A stretch of 64,000 nt of DNA. It comes from Pontibacterium granulatum (GTDB lineage Bacteria > Pseudomonadota > Gammaproteobacteria > Pseudomonadales > Balneatricaceae). The notes under the pieces are model-generated. The model searched no databases, was not told where the DNA came from, and saw only the letters and a list, made by a program, of their open reading frames with translations. The stretch spans positions 1 to 64,000 of the forward strand of contig NZ_JASBRH010000009.1 of the NCBI RefSeq assembly GCF_029961155.1, given 5' to 3'. The translations under genes and the position numbers were made by a program. Positions 1 through 8,903 of the stretch are shown here, piece by piece. How positions within the stretch are numbered: the first letter of the stretch is position 1; each line of letters starts with the position of its first letter.

Positions 1-809
1 GGTTTGATCGGCTCGGATACCAGTGCCTGCAGCGGGTGGGATTCCAGCGGCAGTTCGAAACCGGCCATCTTCGCAACCACACCGGAGTTACCCGCAACGA
101 CAGAACCTACGCGGTCTGCCATGATGTCGCCGTAACGATTGGTTTTAACGCCAACAATGGTGCCATCTTCGATGATCAGGTCGGTTACTTCAGTTTTCTG
201 GATCAGGTCTACGCCGTGTGCGTCAGCACCACGTGCGAAACCCCAGGCTACCGCATCGTGACGCGCAACACCGGCGCGAGGCTGCCAGGATGCACCCAGG
301 ATCGGGTAACGGGTGTTCTCGGAGCAATCCATGTGAGGAACCAGTTCCTGCACACCTTTTGTATCCAGCACTTCACCGTCGATACCGTTCAGACGGTTAG
401 CGTTTACACGACGCTCGATGTCACGCATATCCTGCAGCGTGTGCCCCAGGTTCAGTACACCACGCTGGGAGAACATTACGTTGTAGTTCAGGTCCTGTGA
501 CAGGCCTTCCCACAGCTTCATCGCGTGCTCGTACAGGTGAGCGGCTTCGTCCCACAGGTAGTTGGAACGTACGATGGTGGTGTTACGTGCGGTGTTACCA
601 CCACCCAGGTACCCTTTTTCGATGACCGCTACATTGGTCACACCAAATTCTTTCGCCAGGTAGTAGGCTGTTGCCAGACCGTGACCGCCGCCACCGATGA
701 TGATGACATCGTACTTCTTCTTCGGCGTAGGGTTACGCCAGGCGCGCTGCCAGTTTTCGTGATGGCTAAGACTGTGCTTGAACAGTCCGAAACCTGAATA
801 ATGCTGCAT
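1..809 (-). CDS. soxB: sarcosine oxidase subunit beta (3' end beyond window)
   Basis: FAD-containing catalytic subunit of heterotetrameric sarcosine oxidase, which demethylates sarcosine to glycine, passing the methyl group to tetrahydrofolate and making H2O2. The minus strand is open from 809 to the window edge (about 269 codons seen). The start [14 protein letters not shown] is preceded by GGGAG. It is followed by a dinucleotide-binding motif [16 protein letters not shown] (about residues 38-53) and conserved SoxB stretches such as [18 protein letters not shown]. The gene lies 58 bp downstream of glyA on the same strand, the usual glyA-soxBDAG order, so soxD, soxA and soxG are expected beyond the left edge (inference). 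Apparent plus-strand frames here are antisense shadows. Confidence 0.93.
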   Translation of the reverse strand, partial: MQHYSGFGLFKHSLSHHENWQRAWRNPTPKKKYDVIIIGGGGHGLATAYYLAKEFGVTNVAVIEKGYLGGGNTARNTTIVRSNYLWDEAAHLYEHAMKLWEGLSQDLNYNVMFSQRGVLNLGHTLQDMRDIERRVNANRLNGIDGEVLDTKGVQELVPHMDCSENTRYPILGASWQPRAGVARHDAVAWGFARGADAHGVDLIQKTEVTDLIIEDGTIVGVKTNRYGDIMADRVGSVVAGNSGVVAKMAGFELPLESHPLQALVSEPIK

Positions 810-867
810 CGTATCAGCTCCCGTTAAATGGGCGGTCAGTCGTGCCGACCGCCTCAGTTCTGTTCAA

Positions 868-2130
868 TTAGCGGTAAACAGGGTAGTCAGCGCACAGCGC
901 TTTAACCTGTTCTTTAACTTCAGCGATCTTCGCTTCCAGCGCTTCCGGCTCGCTCAGTACGTCCAGCAGGTCAGCGATCCAGCCCGCCAGAGTACGGCAC
1001 TGCTCTTCTTTGAAACCACGGGTGGTCACAACCGGAGAACCGATACGCAGACCAGAGGTGACGAATGGAGACTGTGGATCGTTAGGCACCGCGTTCTTGT
1101 TCACGGTGATGTTCGCGCGGCCCAGGGCAGCGTCTGCATCTTTACCGGTCAGACCCTGCTTGATCAGGCTCAGCAGGAACAGGTGGTTTTTGGTGCCGCC
1201 GGAAACGATCTCGAAGCCACGTTCGATCAGCACTTCAGCCATCGCGTTAGCGTTCTTAACAACCTGTGCCTGGTACTCTTTGAATTCAGGCTGCAGCGCT
1301 TCCTGGAAAGCTACTGCTTTCGCAGCGATCACGTGCATCAGAGGACCACCCTGACCGCCTGGGAATACTGCAGAGTTGATCTTCTTCTCCAGTGCGTTGT
1401 CGCGGGAGATGATCAGACCACCACGTGGACCACGCAGAGTCTTGTGAGTCGTGGTAGTAACAACATCTGCGAACGGTACCGGGTTCGGGTACAGGCCCGC
1501 TGCGACCAGACCGGCAACGTGTGCCATATCAACAAACAGGTATGCGCCTACTTTGTCTGCGATCTCGCGGAAACGCGCCCAGTCAACGATCTGGGAGTAA
1601 GCAGAGAAGCCTGCCACGATCATTTTTGGCTTGTGTTCAACAGCCAGCGCTTCAACCTGATCGTAATCGATCTCACCGGTTTCTTCGTTCAGACCGTACT
1701 GTACCGCGTTGTAGATCTTGCCGGAGAAGTTAACGTGAGAACCGTGAGTCAGGTGACCACCGTGCGCCAGGCTCATACCCAGCACAGTGTCGCCTGGTTC
1801 ACACAGAGACATATATACAGCTGCGTTCGCCTGGGAGCCGGAGTGTGGCTGAACGTTGGCGTACTCAGCACCAAACAGTTCTTTCGCGCGGTCGATCGCC
1901 AGCTGTTCAGCTACATCGACATATTCACAACCGCCGTAGTATCGCTTTTCAGGGTAACCCTCAGCGTATTTGTTGGTCAGCACGGAACCCTGCGCCTGCA
2001 TAACGCGCGGGCTGGTGTAGTTTTCGGAGGCGATCAGCTCGATGTGCTCTTCCTGACGCTTTGCTTCCTGCTCCATTACCACCCACAGGGCATCATCGAA
2101 ACCTTGGATCTGATCATTCTTATTAAACAT
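868..2130 (-). CDS. glyA: serine hydroxymethyltransferase
   Basis: PLP enzyme interconverting serine plus tetrahydrofolate with glycine plus 5,10-methylene-THF. About 420 residues, the normal length. Typical SHMT stretches are seen: [15 protein letters not shown] near the N-terminus, the PLP-lysine segment [16 protein letters not shown], and [16 protein letters not shown] near the C-terminus. A GTG two codons upstream (2136) is in frame, but the ATG at 2130 is preferred because GAGGAGGT lies five bases before it and overlaps that GTG. Next to soxB it would turn the glycine and C1 unit released from sarcosine into serine. A second, housekeeping glyA elsewhere is likely (inference). Confidence 0.96.
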   Translation of the reverse strand: MFNKNDQIQGFDDALWVVMEQEAKRQEEHIELIASENYTSPRVMQAQGSVLTNKYAEGYPEKRYYGGCEYVDVAEQLAIDRAKELFGAEYANVQPHSGSQANAAVYMSLCEPGDTVLGMSLAHGGHLTHGSHVNFSGKIYNAVQYGLNEETGEIDYDQVEALAVEHKPKMIVAGFSAYSQIVDWARFREIADKVGAYLFVDMAHVAGLVAAGLYPNPVPFADVVTTTTHKTLRGPRGGLIISRDNALEKKINSAVFPGGQGGPLMHVIAAKAVAFQEALQPEFKEYQAQVVKNANAMAEVLIERGFEIVSGGTKNHLFLLSLIKQGLTGKDADAALGRANITVNKNAVPNDPQSPFVTSGLRIGSPVVTTRGFKEEQCRTLAGWIADLLDVLSEPEALEAKIAEVKEQVKALCADYPVYR

Positions 2131-2630
2131 TTGCACCTCCTCACCCGACTAATCGGTGAGTTCTTCAAATCAGTTTTTAATTGTTGTTGTCCTGGCTTTC
2201 TCTCTACTACTTATGAGGGAAAGTAATCAGGCCGGGAGGTAAACGCTGAACGGTGTTACTGGCTAGGAACCCTACACGGGCGTGCTAAACAACTCCCACG
2301 CAATCGATAGTATCGGGTCTCAGGGAGGCGGCTATGCTCGAATACGTCTTGGTAATATCAATTTACGACAGGCGGTCTATTTAGTATGCGACACAACCCC
2401 TGATCCACCCCGCACCGCCGCTGCCAGCGCCATTGCTGGCGTGTAGCGACACACAACAACTCAATTGCGACGTTACAGATTAAATATGCACACCTATGCA
2501 GAGCTGTTTTCTGTATGCGTCATCTTTTTGCGCAACTCCGCACTCCATGCGACATATGCAAAACAATCCATTGCTCGTTATAAGAAGCAGAGGTAGCGTC
2601 CATTTTTTCAATCTTATTGCGTATAGCACC
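2131..2630. other. divergent intergenic region, glyA / EamA
   Basis: About 500 bp carrying the promoters of glyA (minus) and the EamA gene (plus). The minus-strand leader has small self-complementary stretches: GCGTG/CACGC at 2280-2301, and TAGG-AAC-CCTA at 2264-2274 inside GTGT/ACAC. I could not match these to the tandem-aptamer pattern of the glycine riboswitch or to another class I know. A plus frame beginning at 2496 is open into the transporter but lacks recognisable transporter sequence before 2631. Confidence 0.4.
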
Positions 2631-3506
2631 ATGACCACGAATACAGCCACCGTTGATAACGACTACCTGAAAGGATTCACCCTGGTTCTGCTCTCTGCCA
2701 TTGGCTACGGACTGCAACCGTTATTTACCCACGTTGCCTACAGCGACGGCGCCAGCCCCGTGGGCTTATTGGTGCTGCGCTTCCTGGCAGCCTCTTCGAT
2801 GATGTTTGTCTGGTTAAAGCTGCGGGGCTTTGAGATGCCACCGCTGAAACACAACCTGCAATACCTGCTGGTTGGAATCGGATACTCCGGTGCGGCGCTG
2901 GGTTACTACAGTGCCAGCCACAGTACCTCGGTCAGCCTGGCGGTTATTCTGATGTTCTCCTTCCCCGCATTTGTGGTTCTGTTTTCCATTGGGGTACTTA
3001 AGGAGAAAGCCACACCACTGAAGCTGGTCAGTGTCGCATTGGCAATTGGCGGGGTTATTGTGGCGGTCGGCCTGGATATTCAGGGTGATAGTACCGGTGT
3101 GCTTTGGGCGTTGTTCGCGGCGTTTGCGTACGGCTCGGCTATATTGTACGGCACCCATAAAGCCAGCCCGCTGTATCCAGCGCAGTCAGCCTGCATGGTA
3201 TTGATCGGATGCTTCCTGGGTGCGGTAGCGGTCAGCTCGGTGCAACCGACACATTGGCCACAAACGGATGCGGGGTGGTTGTCGGTGGTAGGACTGGCAT
3301 TGTTCGCAACCATCTTCCCGATCGCGACGTTTATAGCGGGTGCGCCTAAGATTGGCGCATCTAATGCGTCCACCATCTCCACCATGGAACCGGTCGTAGC
3401 GGTTGCAATCGCCCTGCTATTGATTGGAGAGCCACTGAATACAGCCACAATGATTGGTGGCGGGATGGTTATTCTTGCTGTGGTCTTGTTATCACGCTCT
3501 AAATAA
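2631..3506 (+). CDS. EamA/DMT family transporter
   Basis: Inner-membrane protein of the drug/metabolite transporter superfamily, about 291 residues with roughly ten hydrophobic segments arranged as two EamA repeats. The first begins FTLVLLSAIGYGLQPLF and the second begins about GVLWALFAAFAYGSAILYG. The C-terminal repeat has the characteristic MEPVVAVAIALLLIGEPL segment. The frame is open upstream to 2496, but transporter-like sequence begins at MTTNTATVDNDYLKGF, so I place the start at 2631; the ribosome-binding site is weak and the start is uncertain. The substrate cannot be told from sequence. It is divergent from glyA-sox and could move an amino acid or C1-related metabolite (inference). 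Confidence 0.85.
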   Translation: MTTNTATVDNDYLKGFTLVLLSAIGYGLQPLFTHVAYSDGASPVGLLVLRFLAASSMMFVWLKLRGFEMPPLKHNLQYLLVGIGYSGAALGYYSASHSTSVSLAVILMFSFPAFVVLFSIGVLKEKATPLKLVSVALAIGGVIVAVGLDIQGDSTGVLWALFAAFAYGSAILYGTHKASPLYPAQSACMVLIGCFLGAVAVSSVQPTHWPQTDAGWLSVVGLALFATIFPIATFIAGAPKIGASNASTISTMEPVVAVAIALLLIGEPLNTATMIGGGMVILAVVLLSRSK

Positions 3507-3582
3507 GCAGTCATTCAACACGACCAGTTAATATTAATAGCCACCTGAATAAACCATTTTCCCTTCGAAAAGTTCGTGCAAT

Positions 3583-3608
3583 AAAAAAGGCCACCCAAAT
3601 GGGTGGCC
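3583..3608 (-). terminator. rho-independent terminator (minus strand), orphan
   Basis: Perfect 8-bp stem GGCCACCC-AAAT-GGGTGGCC preceded on the plus strand by six A, so a minus-strand RNA would end in the stem plus a U-run. No minus-strand gene lies just to the right, so the transcript it ends is unknown. Confidence 0.6.
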
Positions 3609-3756
3609 AAGCACATCCTTCACTGATGGATCGATATAGATCAATTCAAATACTAGCCGTTGTTTTCAAGGTTTAGTTTCCTAAATACGCTACCAGCATT
3701 TTTATTTACGACAATGCCAAACTTCTGAATTCTAAACTCCCCACCGTTCCCTCCTC

Positions 3757-3835
3757 GTTCCCACGCTCTGCGTGGGAACGCATATAATCCGTGCCTTCCA
3801 AGGATTCCCACACAAAGCATGAGAACCCGAAGTTG
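3757..3835. repeat. dispersed palindromic repeat, two hairpin units
   Basis: GTTCCCACGC-TCT-GCGTGGGAAC (3757-3779) is a perfect 10-bp-stem palindrome. It is followed about 25 bp later by a degenerate relative (about 3807-3829, with AAAGCATGAGAAC). Translated on the minus strand it gives the peptide SHAERGNE, a known signature of spurious proteins predicted over this widespread bacterial intergenic repeat. Hence the 108-codon minus frame across it (3706-4032) is not a gene. Confidence 0.7.
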
Positions 3836-3868
3836 CCAGTATTCACCAACCTCCAGCCTATTCCAGGC

Positions 3869-3898
3869 AAAAAAAAGCCACCCATGGCGAAGGGTGGC
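3869..3898 (-). terminator. rho-independent terminator (minus strand), orphan
   Basis: Stem GCCACCC with loop ATGGCGAA and GGGTGGC, flanked by an eight-A tract on the left, giving a U-run on the minus strand. The stem is nearly the same as in the terminator at 3583-3608. Confidence 0.55.
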
Positions 3899-4485
3899 GA
3901 AAAAAGACCCGTAATATACGAGGGATTGGAGCGAGGCAAGCTCCTCAGACTAATTGGACGATTTAGTCTGTAGTCGCCAAAGCAATGCAGTAATATGCAA
4001 GTGCCATCAACGGTTGAGCGCGAATAATCCATTATTCAGTCAAAGTTTCCGGTAACGTCAAATAAGGCAGGGCGTCCCCGCTTAAATATGGCGTTCACTT
4101 CGACTGAAGTTAGATTATCCCAACATGCCTTTACGGCATTATCTAAATACGACTCTCTTTTTCCTAAAAGAGTAATTTTTGACCTTTTTTCTATTTACTT
4201 TGCAAAGATCGCCGTGAACAGGCAGCAACGCCCGCTAACGCACCTCACTTTTGTTTGAATTCTCTGTCTAACCTGCGACAAGGTACGGCGCCTGTAACAA
4301 AGCCAGTAACACTCGCCTCCGAACCATGTGACACCTGTACATACCTCGTTATCGATAATTTTTTCTTTAACGTCAGCCTGCTAAAACCTAAAAAATATCA
4401 CTGATTTCCAGCAACTTATAAGGCAAACAAACATTCAAGAACTATACTTCATTGAACAGTTTTCAGGGATAGTGAGTACGGGACC

Positions 4486-4622
4486 ATGCCTCAACAGGTG
4501 CAGGAAAACAGCCTAAACATCTATATTCTTGGCTTCGTTTTCATCTTTGGCGCATTCATATTTGTGTTTGAATATGGTTACCAGCGCTTTTTCATGCTGC
4601 AGAACGCTTTTGCCGAGGGGCG
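4486..4622 (+). pseudogene. detached membrane N-terminus of the diguanylate cyclase
   Basis: The frame from ATG 4486 encodes a short N-terminus with one clear membrane helix (IYILGFVFIFGAFIFVFEYG) and continues as FFMLQNAFAEG. It then leaves the cyclase frame at a GGGG tract around 4617-4620. One extra G there would join it without a break to MHNNDIQQNAAMDM of the downstream gene. Either a one-base deletion, an error in a homopolymer, or ribosomal slippage is possible. Confidence 0.6.
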
Positions 4623-5675
4623 ATGCACAACAACGACATCCAGCAAAACGCCGCTATGGACATGCGTGTATCCGTGCGTGAGCGTGCCATTTTGCTGTGG
4701 CAAATGACACTGCTGGACGATCAAATAAAGCGTGACGCGCTATATCAACGTTTCTACGCACATGGCAGCGCCTTTCTCAAAGCCCGTGCCCAGCTATTAG
4801 ACACGGACCTGACCCCGCAAGAGCTTGAAGTCATTGATCGGTTGAATTACGAAGCGGCCACCCGTACCTCGGAATTGAAGTCCTTCGCTGAGAAACTAAT
4901 GACCAGCAACCACAGCTCTACAGCCATGCTCAACACAGCACTGTCCGATCAGATCATTGTGGCCAACCTTCTAGACAAACTGATTGAGATGCAACGCACA
5001 CAGAATGAGCACTACCGAGAGCAATCTTCTCAGGCACAAACTCAGCTCTTCGGTCGCGTGTTGATTTACATGGTGATCATTGTCGTAGCGGGTTTTGTCT
5101 TTGCTGGCTACGTAATTTTCACCTCCGCCAAACAGCGCCGATTATTGGAAGCCGCCAACACGGAACTACAACATGTCGCCACTCACGATCACCTGACAGG
5201 TTTGCCCAATCGCGTGTATCTCACCCATCAGATCGAACGGGTTATGTCGTCAGTAAAACGTAAGAATAGCGTTGCGGCGGTGCTATTTATCGATCTAGAC
5301 AACTTCAAGCCGGTCAACGACCAGCACGGCCATGAAATGGGAGACCGTTGCCTGACACTGTTAGCCGCCAGGATCAAGGACAACGTACGCGGCTCTGATA
5401 TGGCGGGACGCCTGGGCGGCGACGAATTCGTAGTCGTCTTAAGTGAGCTTGATAAAGCAGACCAAGCTGAAATCGTGGCGCAAAAGCTGATCAACAAGCT
5501 CAGCGAAACAGTTTGGATCGACGATAAGGAACTTCATCTGTCAGCGAGCATCGGCATATCTTTAATCACTCGAGACACCCGGAGTGCGGAAGCAGCGCTG
5601 ACCGCGGCCGATAAGGCGATGTACATTGCAAAAGAAACCGGCAAAAACCAACTGTGCGTTTTTGATGCACAGTGA
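4623..5675 (+). CDS. diguanylate cyclase (GGDEF), probably missing its first membrane helix
   Basis: Makes cyclic-di-GMP from two GTP. The 350-residue frame has an alpha-helical sensory region (about 1-135), a membrane helix VLIYMVIIVVAGFVFAGYVI (about 142-165), then a GGDEF domain: DHLTGLPNR, FIDLDNFKPVNDQHGHEMGD and an intact LGGDEF active site. An inhibitory I-site R-G-S-D precedes GGDEF by five residues, so the domain looks catalytically and allosterically complete. The first transmembrane segment expected for such a periplasmic four-helix sensor is encoded just upstream in another frame (4486-4622). Without it the sensor could have the wrong topology, unless frameshifting restores it. 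It lies 160 bp upstream of another cyclic-di-GMP gene on the same strand. Confidence 0.85.
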   Translation: MHNNDIQQNAAMDMRVSVRERAILLWQMTLLDDQIKRDALYQRFYAHGSAFLKARAQLLDTDLTPQELEVIDRLNYEAATRTSELKSFAEKLMTSNHSSTAMLNTALSDQIIVANLLDKLIEMQRTQNEHYREQSSQAQTQLFGRVLIYMVIIVVAGFVFAGYVIFTSAKQRRLLEAANTELQHVATHDHLTGLPNRVYLTHQIERVMSSVKRKNSVAAVLFIDLDNFKPVNDQHGHEMGDRCLTLLAARIKDNVRGSDMAGRLGGDEFVVVLSELDKADQAEIVAQKLINKLSETVWIDDKELHLSASIGISLITRDTRSAEAALTAADKAMYIAKETGKNQLCVFDAQ

Positions 5676-5835
5676 TATCAAACACCTCTGAATATTAGAA
5701 ACATACAGTCAGCCCCCTCTCTGCAGAGGGTTTAATTGATGCATATCAGCTTCCATCATTACCAACGCATCTGTCACTTCCCAACGCATCAGCGACTGCT
5801 ACTATGGCCCCTGATTCAAACATGGATACCGCTGT

Positions 5836-8712
5836 ATGGGTAATCTAAAAGCCAACCGTCTTATCATCTACCTGATCTGGGGTGTTATCAGCCTGCTGTC
5901 TGGCATTGTTCTTGTCATTTACGGCTATTCTGTTTACTCGGAACAAACACGTTTCGAGCAATACCTGCAACAGTTTGAAGACGACATCGTTTCTCAGCAG
6001 AAAGCCCGGCTGCAACAAGAAACCGAAAGTGCTGCACGCCGCATCGAAAACGCCTACCTCTCCGCCAAAGACCGTCTGAAAGCGCTGTCCCGTAACGAAG
6101 TAGAGAAAGCCATTGCGCAGATTCAGCACCTGCACAAAACCTATGGTGAACAGATGAATGAGCAGGAGCTAAAAGCCTTTATTCGTGAAAGCTTACGCCC
6201 AATCCGCTTCTTTGATGGCCGTGGCTATCTGTTTATTGATGAGATGGATGGTACGTCGGTGCTGCTACCTCCGGCACCTGGTTTTGAAGGCCACTCCTTC
6301 CTGGCAGACGAGCAATCCAACAGCTACAGCGTCATGATGAAGATCCTCGCTGTCAGTAACTCGCTGGAGCGTAATGGGTTCATCGACTACGAATGGAATA
6401 TGCCCGATAACAAGCAACGAACCCACACCAAAATCAGCTACGTTGCACTGTACGAACCGTTCAATTGGGTTATCGGTGCCGGTGATTACATCCATACCTT
6501 CCGCCAGGGTATAGAGAAACAGATCCAAGAGGATATCGACGCCATCCGCTTTGGCCGCGATGGCTATATCGCAATTGTAAGTGCTGACGGAACGATTCTG
6601 AAAAGTGCCAGCGCCCGCCATCTAGAGGGCATCCACCACGCCAATATGTCCACCATAAATGGCGACGCAATCCGCCTGATCGTCGAGTCCGCAAACGAAG
6701 GGGCTCAGTTCATTTCGTATAACTGGTACCGACCAGACAGCAACAGCATTGAAGAGAAGCTCTCCTACGTGAAGCCCCTGCCCTTTAACGGATGGGTACT
6801 GGTAGCCGGCGTGTATCGGAACACCCTGACCGAACTTATCAACGAAAAACGGCAGGAACTGGACAACCAGCTCAATAGCAGCTTGATCAATCTGGCTGTC
6901 GCGTTTCTGATAATAGGTGGGCTGAGTCTGACGTCCACTTACCTCTTCACTAGCTGGTTGAGCAGACGCTTTAGCGCAACGCATTCAATAATGAAGAAGC
7001 GCCAACAGCTACTGAAGCGCCGCACCGAATTGCTGGAACTTAATGAACGTATTGTGGAAAGTGCATCGGAAGGACTGATCGTCACCGACAGGGACGCGAA
7101 GATCATCCACGTCAACCGTGCGTTTACCGAGATTACCGGCTATACCCGAGATGAGATGCTTGGCAGTACACCCGCCAAGCTCTCATCAGGTGTACAGAAG
7201 GCTCAGTTCTACCAGCAGCTATGGCAAACCCTGGTTGAAACCGGCAGTTGGGCGGGCGAAATCATCAACCGGCGCAAAGACGGCTCGATGTACCCCCAGT
7301 GGCTGTCGATCAATACCTTCTATGGCAAAAACGGCGACGTACTCAATTACATAGCAACCTTCAGCGACATCACGGAGCAGAAGGCAGATCGGGCAAAACT
7401 GAGCTACCTGTCCGATTACGACCCACTAACCGACCTTCCTAACAAGCGGGTTATGCTGGAACGCCTCAACCAGGCACTGGCACACATCGAACGTCATAAA
7501 GGCGAGCAAACAGCAATCCTGTGTATCGACCTGGACCACTTTAAGCGCATTAACGACTCGCTGGGTCATAAATGCGGTGACAAGGTGATCATAGAGATTG
7601 CGCGGCGTATTAAAGGCTCGTTACGGGAAGTGGATACACTGAGCCGGATATCCGGCGATGAATTTGTTGTTGTGCTCGACCCTGCCTACAAAATCTCCGT
7701 TGTCGTCACGCAGATCGCCTTTCGAATGATCGAAGCAATCTCTCAGGTAATAGATCTGCCGGAAGCGGACGTACTGCTGACAGCCAGCATAGGTATCGCG
7801 ATTGCACCTCAGGATGGCGTCAGCTGCGAAGAACTGACTAAACATGCGGATATCGCCCTGCATCACGCGAAGAAATGTGGCCGCAACAACTTCCAGTTCT
7901 TCAAGGGAGAAATGAACGAAACGGTTGTTCAACGCATGCAGATCGAAAACCAGCTCAACGTTGCGATCAACAACCGCGAGTTCGAACTGTATTATCAACC
8001 TCAACACCGTTCATCCGATCGCCGCATGTCGAGTGTTGAAGCACTGATTCGATGGCAACAACGGGATGGCACGCTTGTCTCCCCCGACCAGTTTATTCCC
8101 GTCTCCGAAGAAACCGGCCAGATTATCGAGATTGGCAAGTGGGTTTTGGACGAAGCCTGCCGCCAAGCGGCTCAATGGCTCGCGCACGGCATCGTACTGC
8201 CGGTATCTATAAACATCTCACCCGTGCAGATCAGATCCAAATCGTTTATCACCGATGTAAAACGCGCCCTGGCACGCTACAGCCTCGATCCACACCTGAT
8301 CGTACTGGAAGTGACCGAAACCGCCTTGATCGGAGACGAAGAGCACGTGATCGAAAACCTGAATGCAATCTCGGCACTGGGTGTACCGATCTCGCTGGAT
8401 GACTTCGGAACCGGCTATTCCAGCCTATCGCTGCTGAAAAAGATGCCGGTCTCCGAAGTAAAAATAGACCGTAGTTTCGTGAATGGCGTGCCAACGGATA
8501 CGGAGAACGCCAGCATCATCTCCTCTATCATTTCTGTGGCTCACAACATGAGCCTTGAGGTTGTAGCGGAAGGTGTAGAAAACGAAGAACAGATGGTTTT
8601 CCTGACGGTGCTGAACTGCAACAAGATCCAGGGATACTATTTCTCTCCTGCTGTGCCAGCCGCTCAGTTGGAAGCGTTATACCTCAACAAACACGCAGAC
8701 GCCGTAACCTGA
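5836..8712 (+). CDS. membrane Cache-PAS-GGDEF-EAL cyclic-di-GMP protein
   Basis: 958 residues, predicted to sense a periplasmic ligand and control cyclic-di-GMP. Order: membrane helix (about 9-30); periplasmic Cache-type sensor, with RFFDGRGYLFIDEMDG and later INWVIGAGDYIH-like segments typical of sCache domains (about 60-335); second membrane helix (about 348-372); PAS domain (about 400-515, GLIVTDRDAKIIHVNRAF); GGDEF domain (about 523-690) with SGDEF in place of GGDEF; EAL domain (about 697-950) with EALIRW, DDFGTGYSS, KIDRSFV and VAEGVEN all present. The EAL part therefore looks like an active phosphodiesterase. The SGDEF site may be active, weak or regulatory. No operon partner follows. 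Confidence 0.9.
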   Translation: MGNLKANRLIIYLIWGVISLLSGIVLVIYGYSVYSEQTRFEQYLQQFEDDIVSQQKARLQQETESAARRIENAYLSAKDRLKALSRNEVEKAIAQIQHLHKTYGEQMNEQELKAFIRESLRPIRFFDGRGYLFIDEMDGTSVLLPPAPGFEGHSFLADEQSNSYSVMMKILAVSNSLERNGFIDYEWNMPDNKQRTHTKISYVALYEPFNWVIGAGDYIHTFRQGIEKQIQEDIDAIRFGRDGYIAIVSADGTILKSASARHLEGIHHANMSTINGDAIRLIVESANEGAQFISYNWYRPDSNSIEEKLSYVKPLPFNGWVLVAGVYRNTLTELINEKRQELDNQLNSSLINLAVAFLIIGGLSLTSTYLFTSWLSRRFSATHSIMKKRQQLLKRRTELLELNERIVESASEGLIVTDRDAKIIHVNRAFTEITGYTRDEMLGSTPAKLSSGVQKAQFYQQLWQTLVETGSWAGEIINRRKDGSMYPQWLSINTFYGKNGDVLNYIATFSDITEQKADRAKLSYLSDYDPLTDLPNKRVMLERLNQALAHIERHKGEQTAILCIDLDHFKRINDSLGHKCGDKVIIEIARRIKGSLREVDTLSRISGDEFVVVLDPAYKISVVVTQIAFRMIEAISQVIDLPEADVLLTASIGIAIAPQDGVSCEELTKHADIALHHAKKCGRNNFQFFKGEMNETVVQRMQIENQLNVAINNREFELYYQPQHRSSDRRMSSVEALIRWQQRDGTLVSPDQFIPVSEETGQIIEIGKWVLDEACRQAAQWLAHGIVLPVSINISPVQIRSKSFITDVKRALARYSLDPHLIVLEVTETALIGDEEHVIENLNAISALGVPISLDDFGTGYSSLSLLKKMPVSEVKIDRSFVNGVPTDTENASIISSIISVAHNMSLEVVAEGVENEEQMVFLTVLNCNKIQGYYFSPAVPAAQLEALYLNKHADAVT

Positions 8713-8731
8713 ATTCAGGTTCCTGCACCAA

Positions 8732-8757
8732 AATCCAGAGGATTGCTCCTCTGGATT
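8732..8757. terminator. inverted repeat after the GGDEF-EAL gene
   Basis: AATCCAGAGG, six-base loop, CCTCTGGATT: a perfect 10-bp stem 20 bp after the stop codon, but followed by C/T rather than a clean T-run. Probably a 3'-end structure. Confidence 0.4.
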
Positions 8758-8903
8758 CCCCCTCTCCTGGTCACCAACCACATATACAATCGAAGATCCC
8801 GATGGCTGCCTCCTAGATCTTCGTTTGTCGCCTGCCCTGCCCTCAGCGCAAACTCTCCCCATCAAACAATCACTGCATACAACAAGAACAAACAGGAGCC
8901 ATC

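Larger units (their letters stand above)
3507..4485. other. gene-free region of about 1 kb
   Basis: No credible protein gene on either strand. It holds two hairpins with minus-strand U-tracts (3583-3608, 3869-3898), a dispersed palindrome (3757-3835) and an 8-bp hairpin CAGACTAA/TTAGTCTG at about 3947-3971. The stretch 4060-4485 is A/T-rich and must contain the promoter of the diguanylate cyclase gene, though no consensus box stands out. Confidence 0.45.

Noticed and set aside
1183-2226. Long plus-strand open frame antisense to glyA
   Set aside because: Shadow of a highly expressed minus-strand gene with strong codon bias; no ribosome-binding site and no recognisable domain. Similar long antisense frames at 48724-50445, 52690-53997, 54136-55326 and 59986-61236 were rejected for the same reason.
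2131-2495. Glycine riboswitch upstream of glyA
   Set aside because: The leader has minor hairpins, but I could not find the two conserved aptamer cores; a covariance-model scan would settle this.
3706-4032. 108-residue minus-strand protein containing SHAERGNE
   Set aside because: It is the translation of a dispersed intergenic palindrome and of a terminator hairpin.
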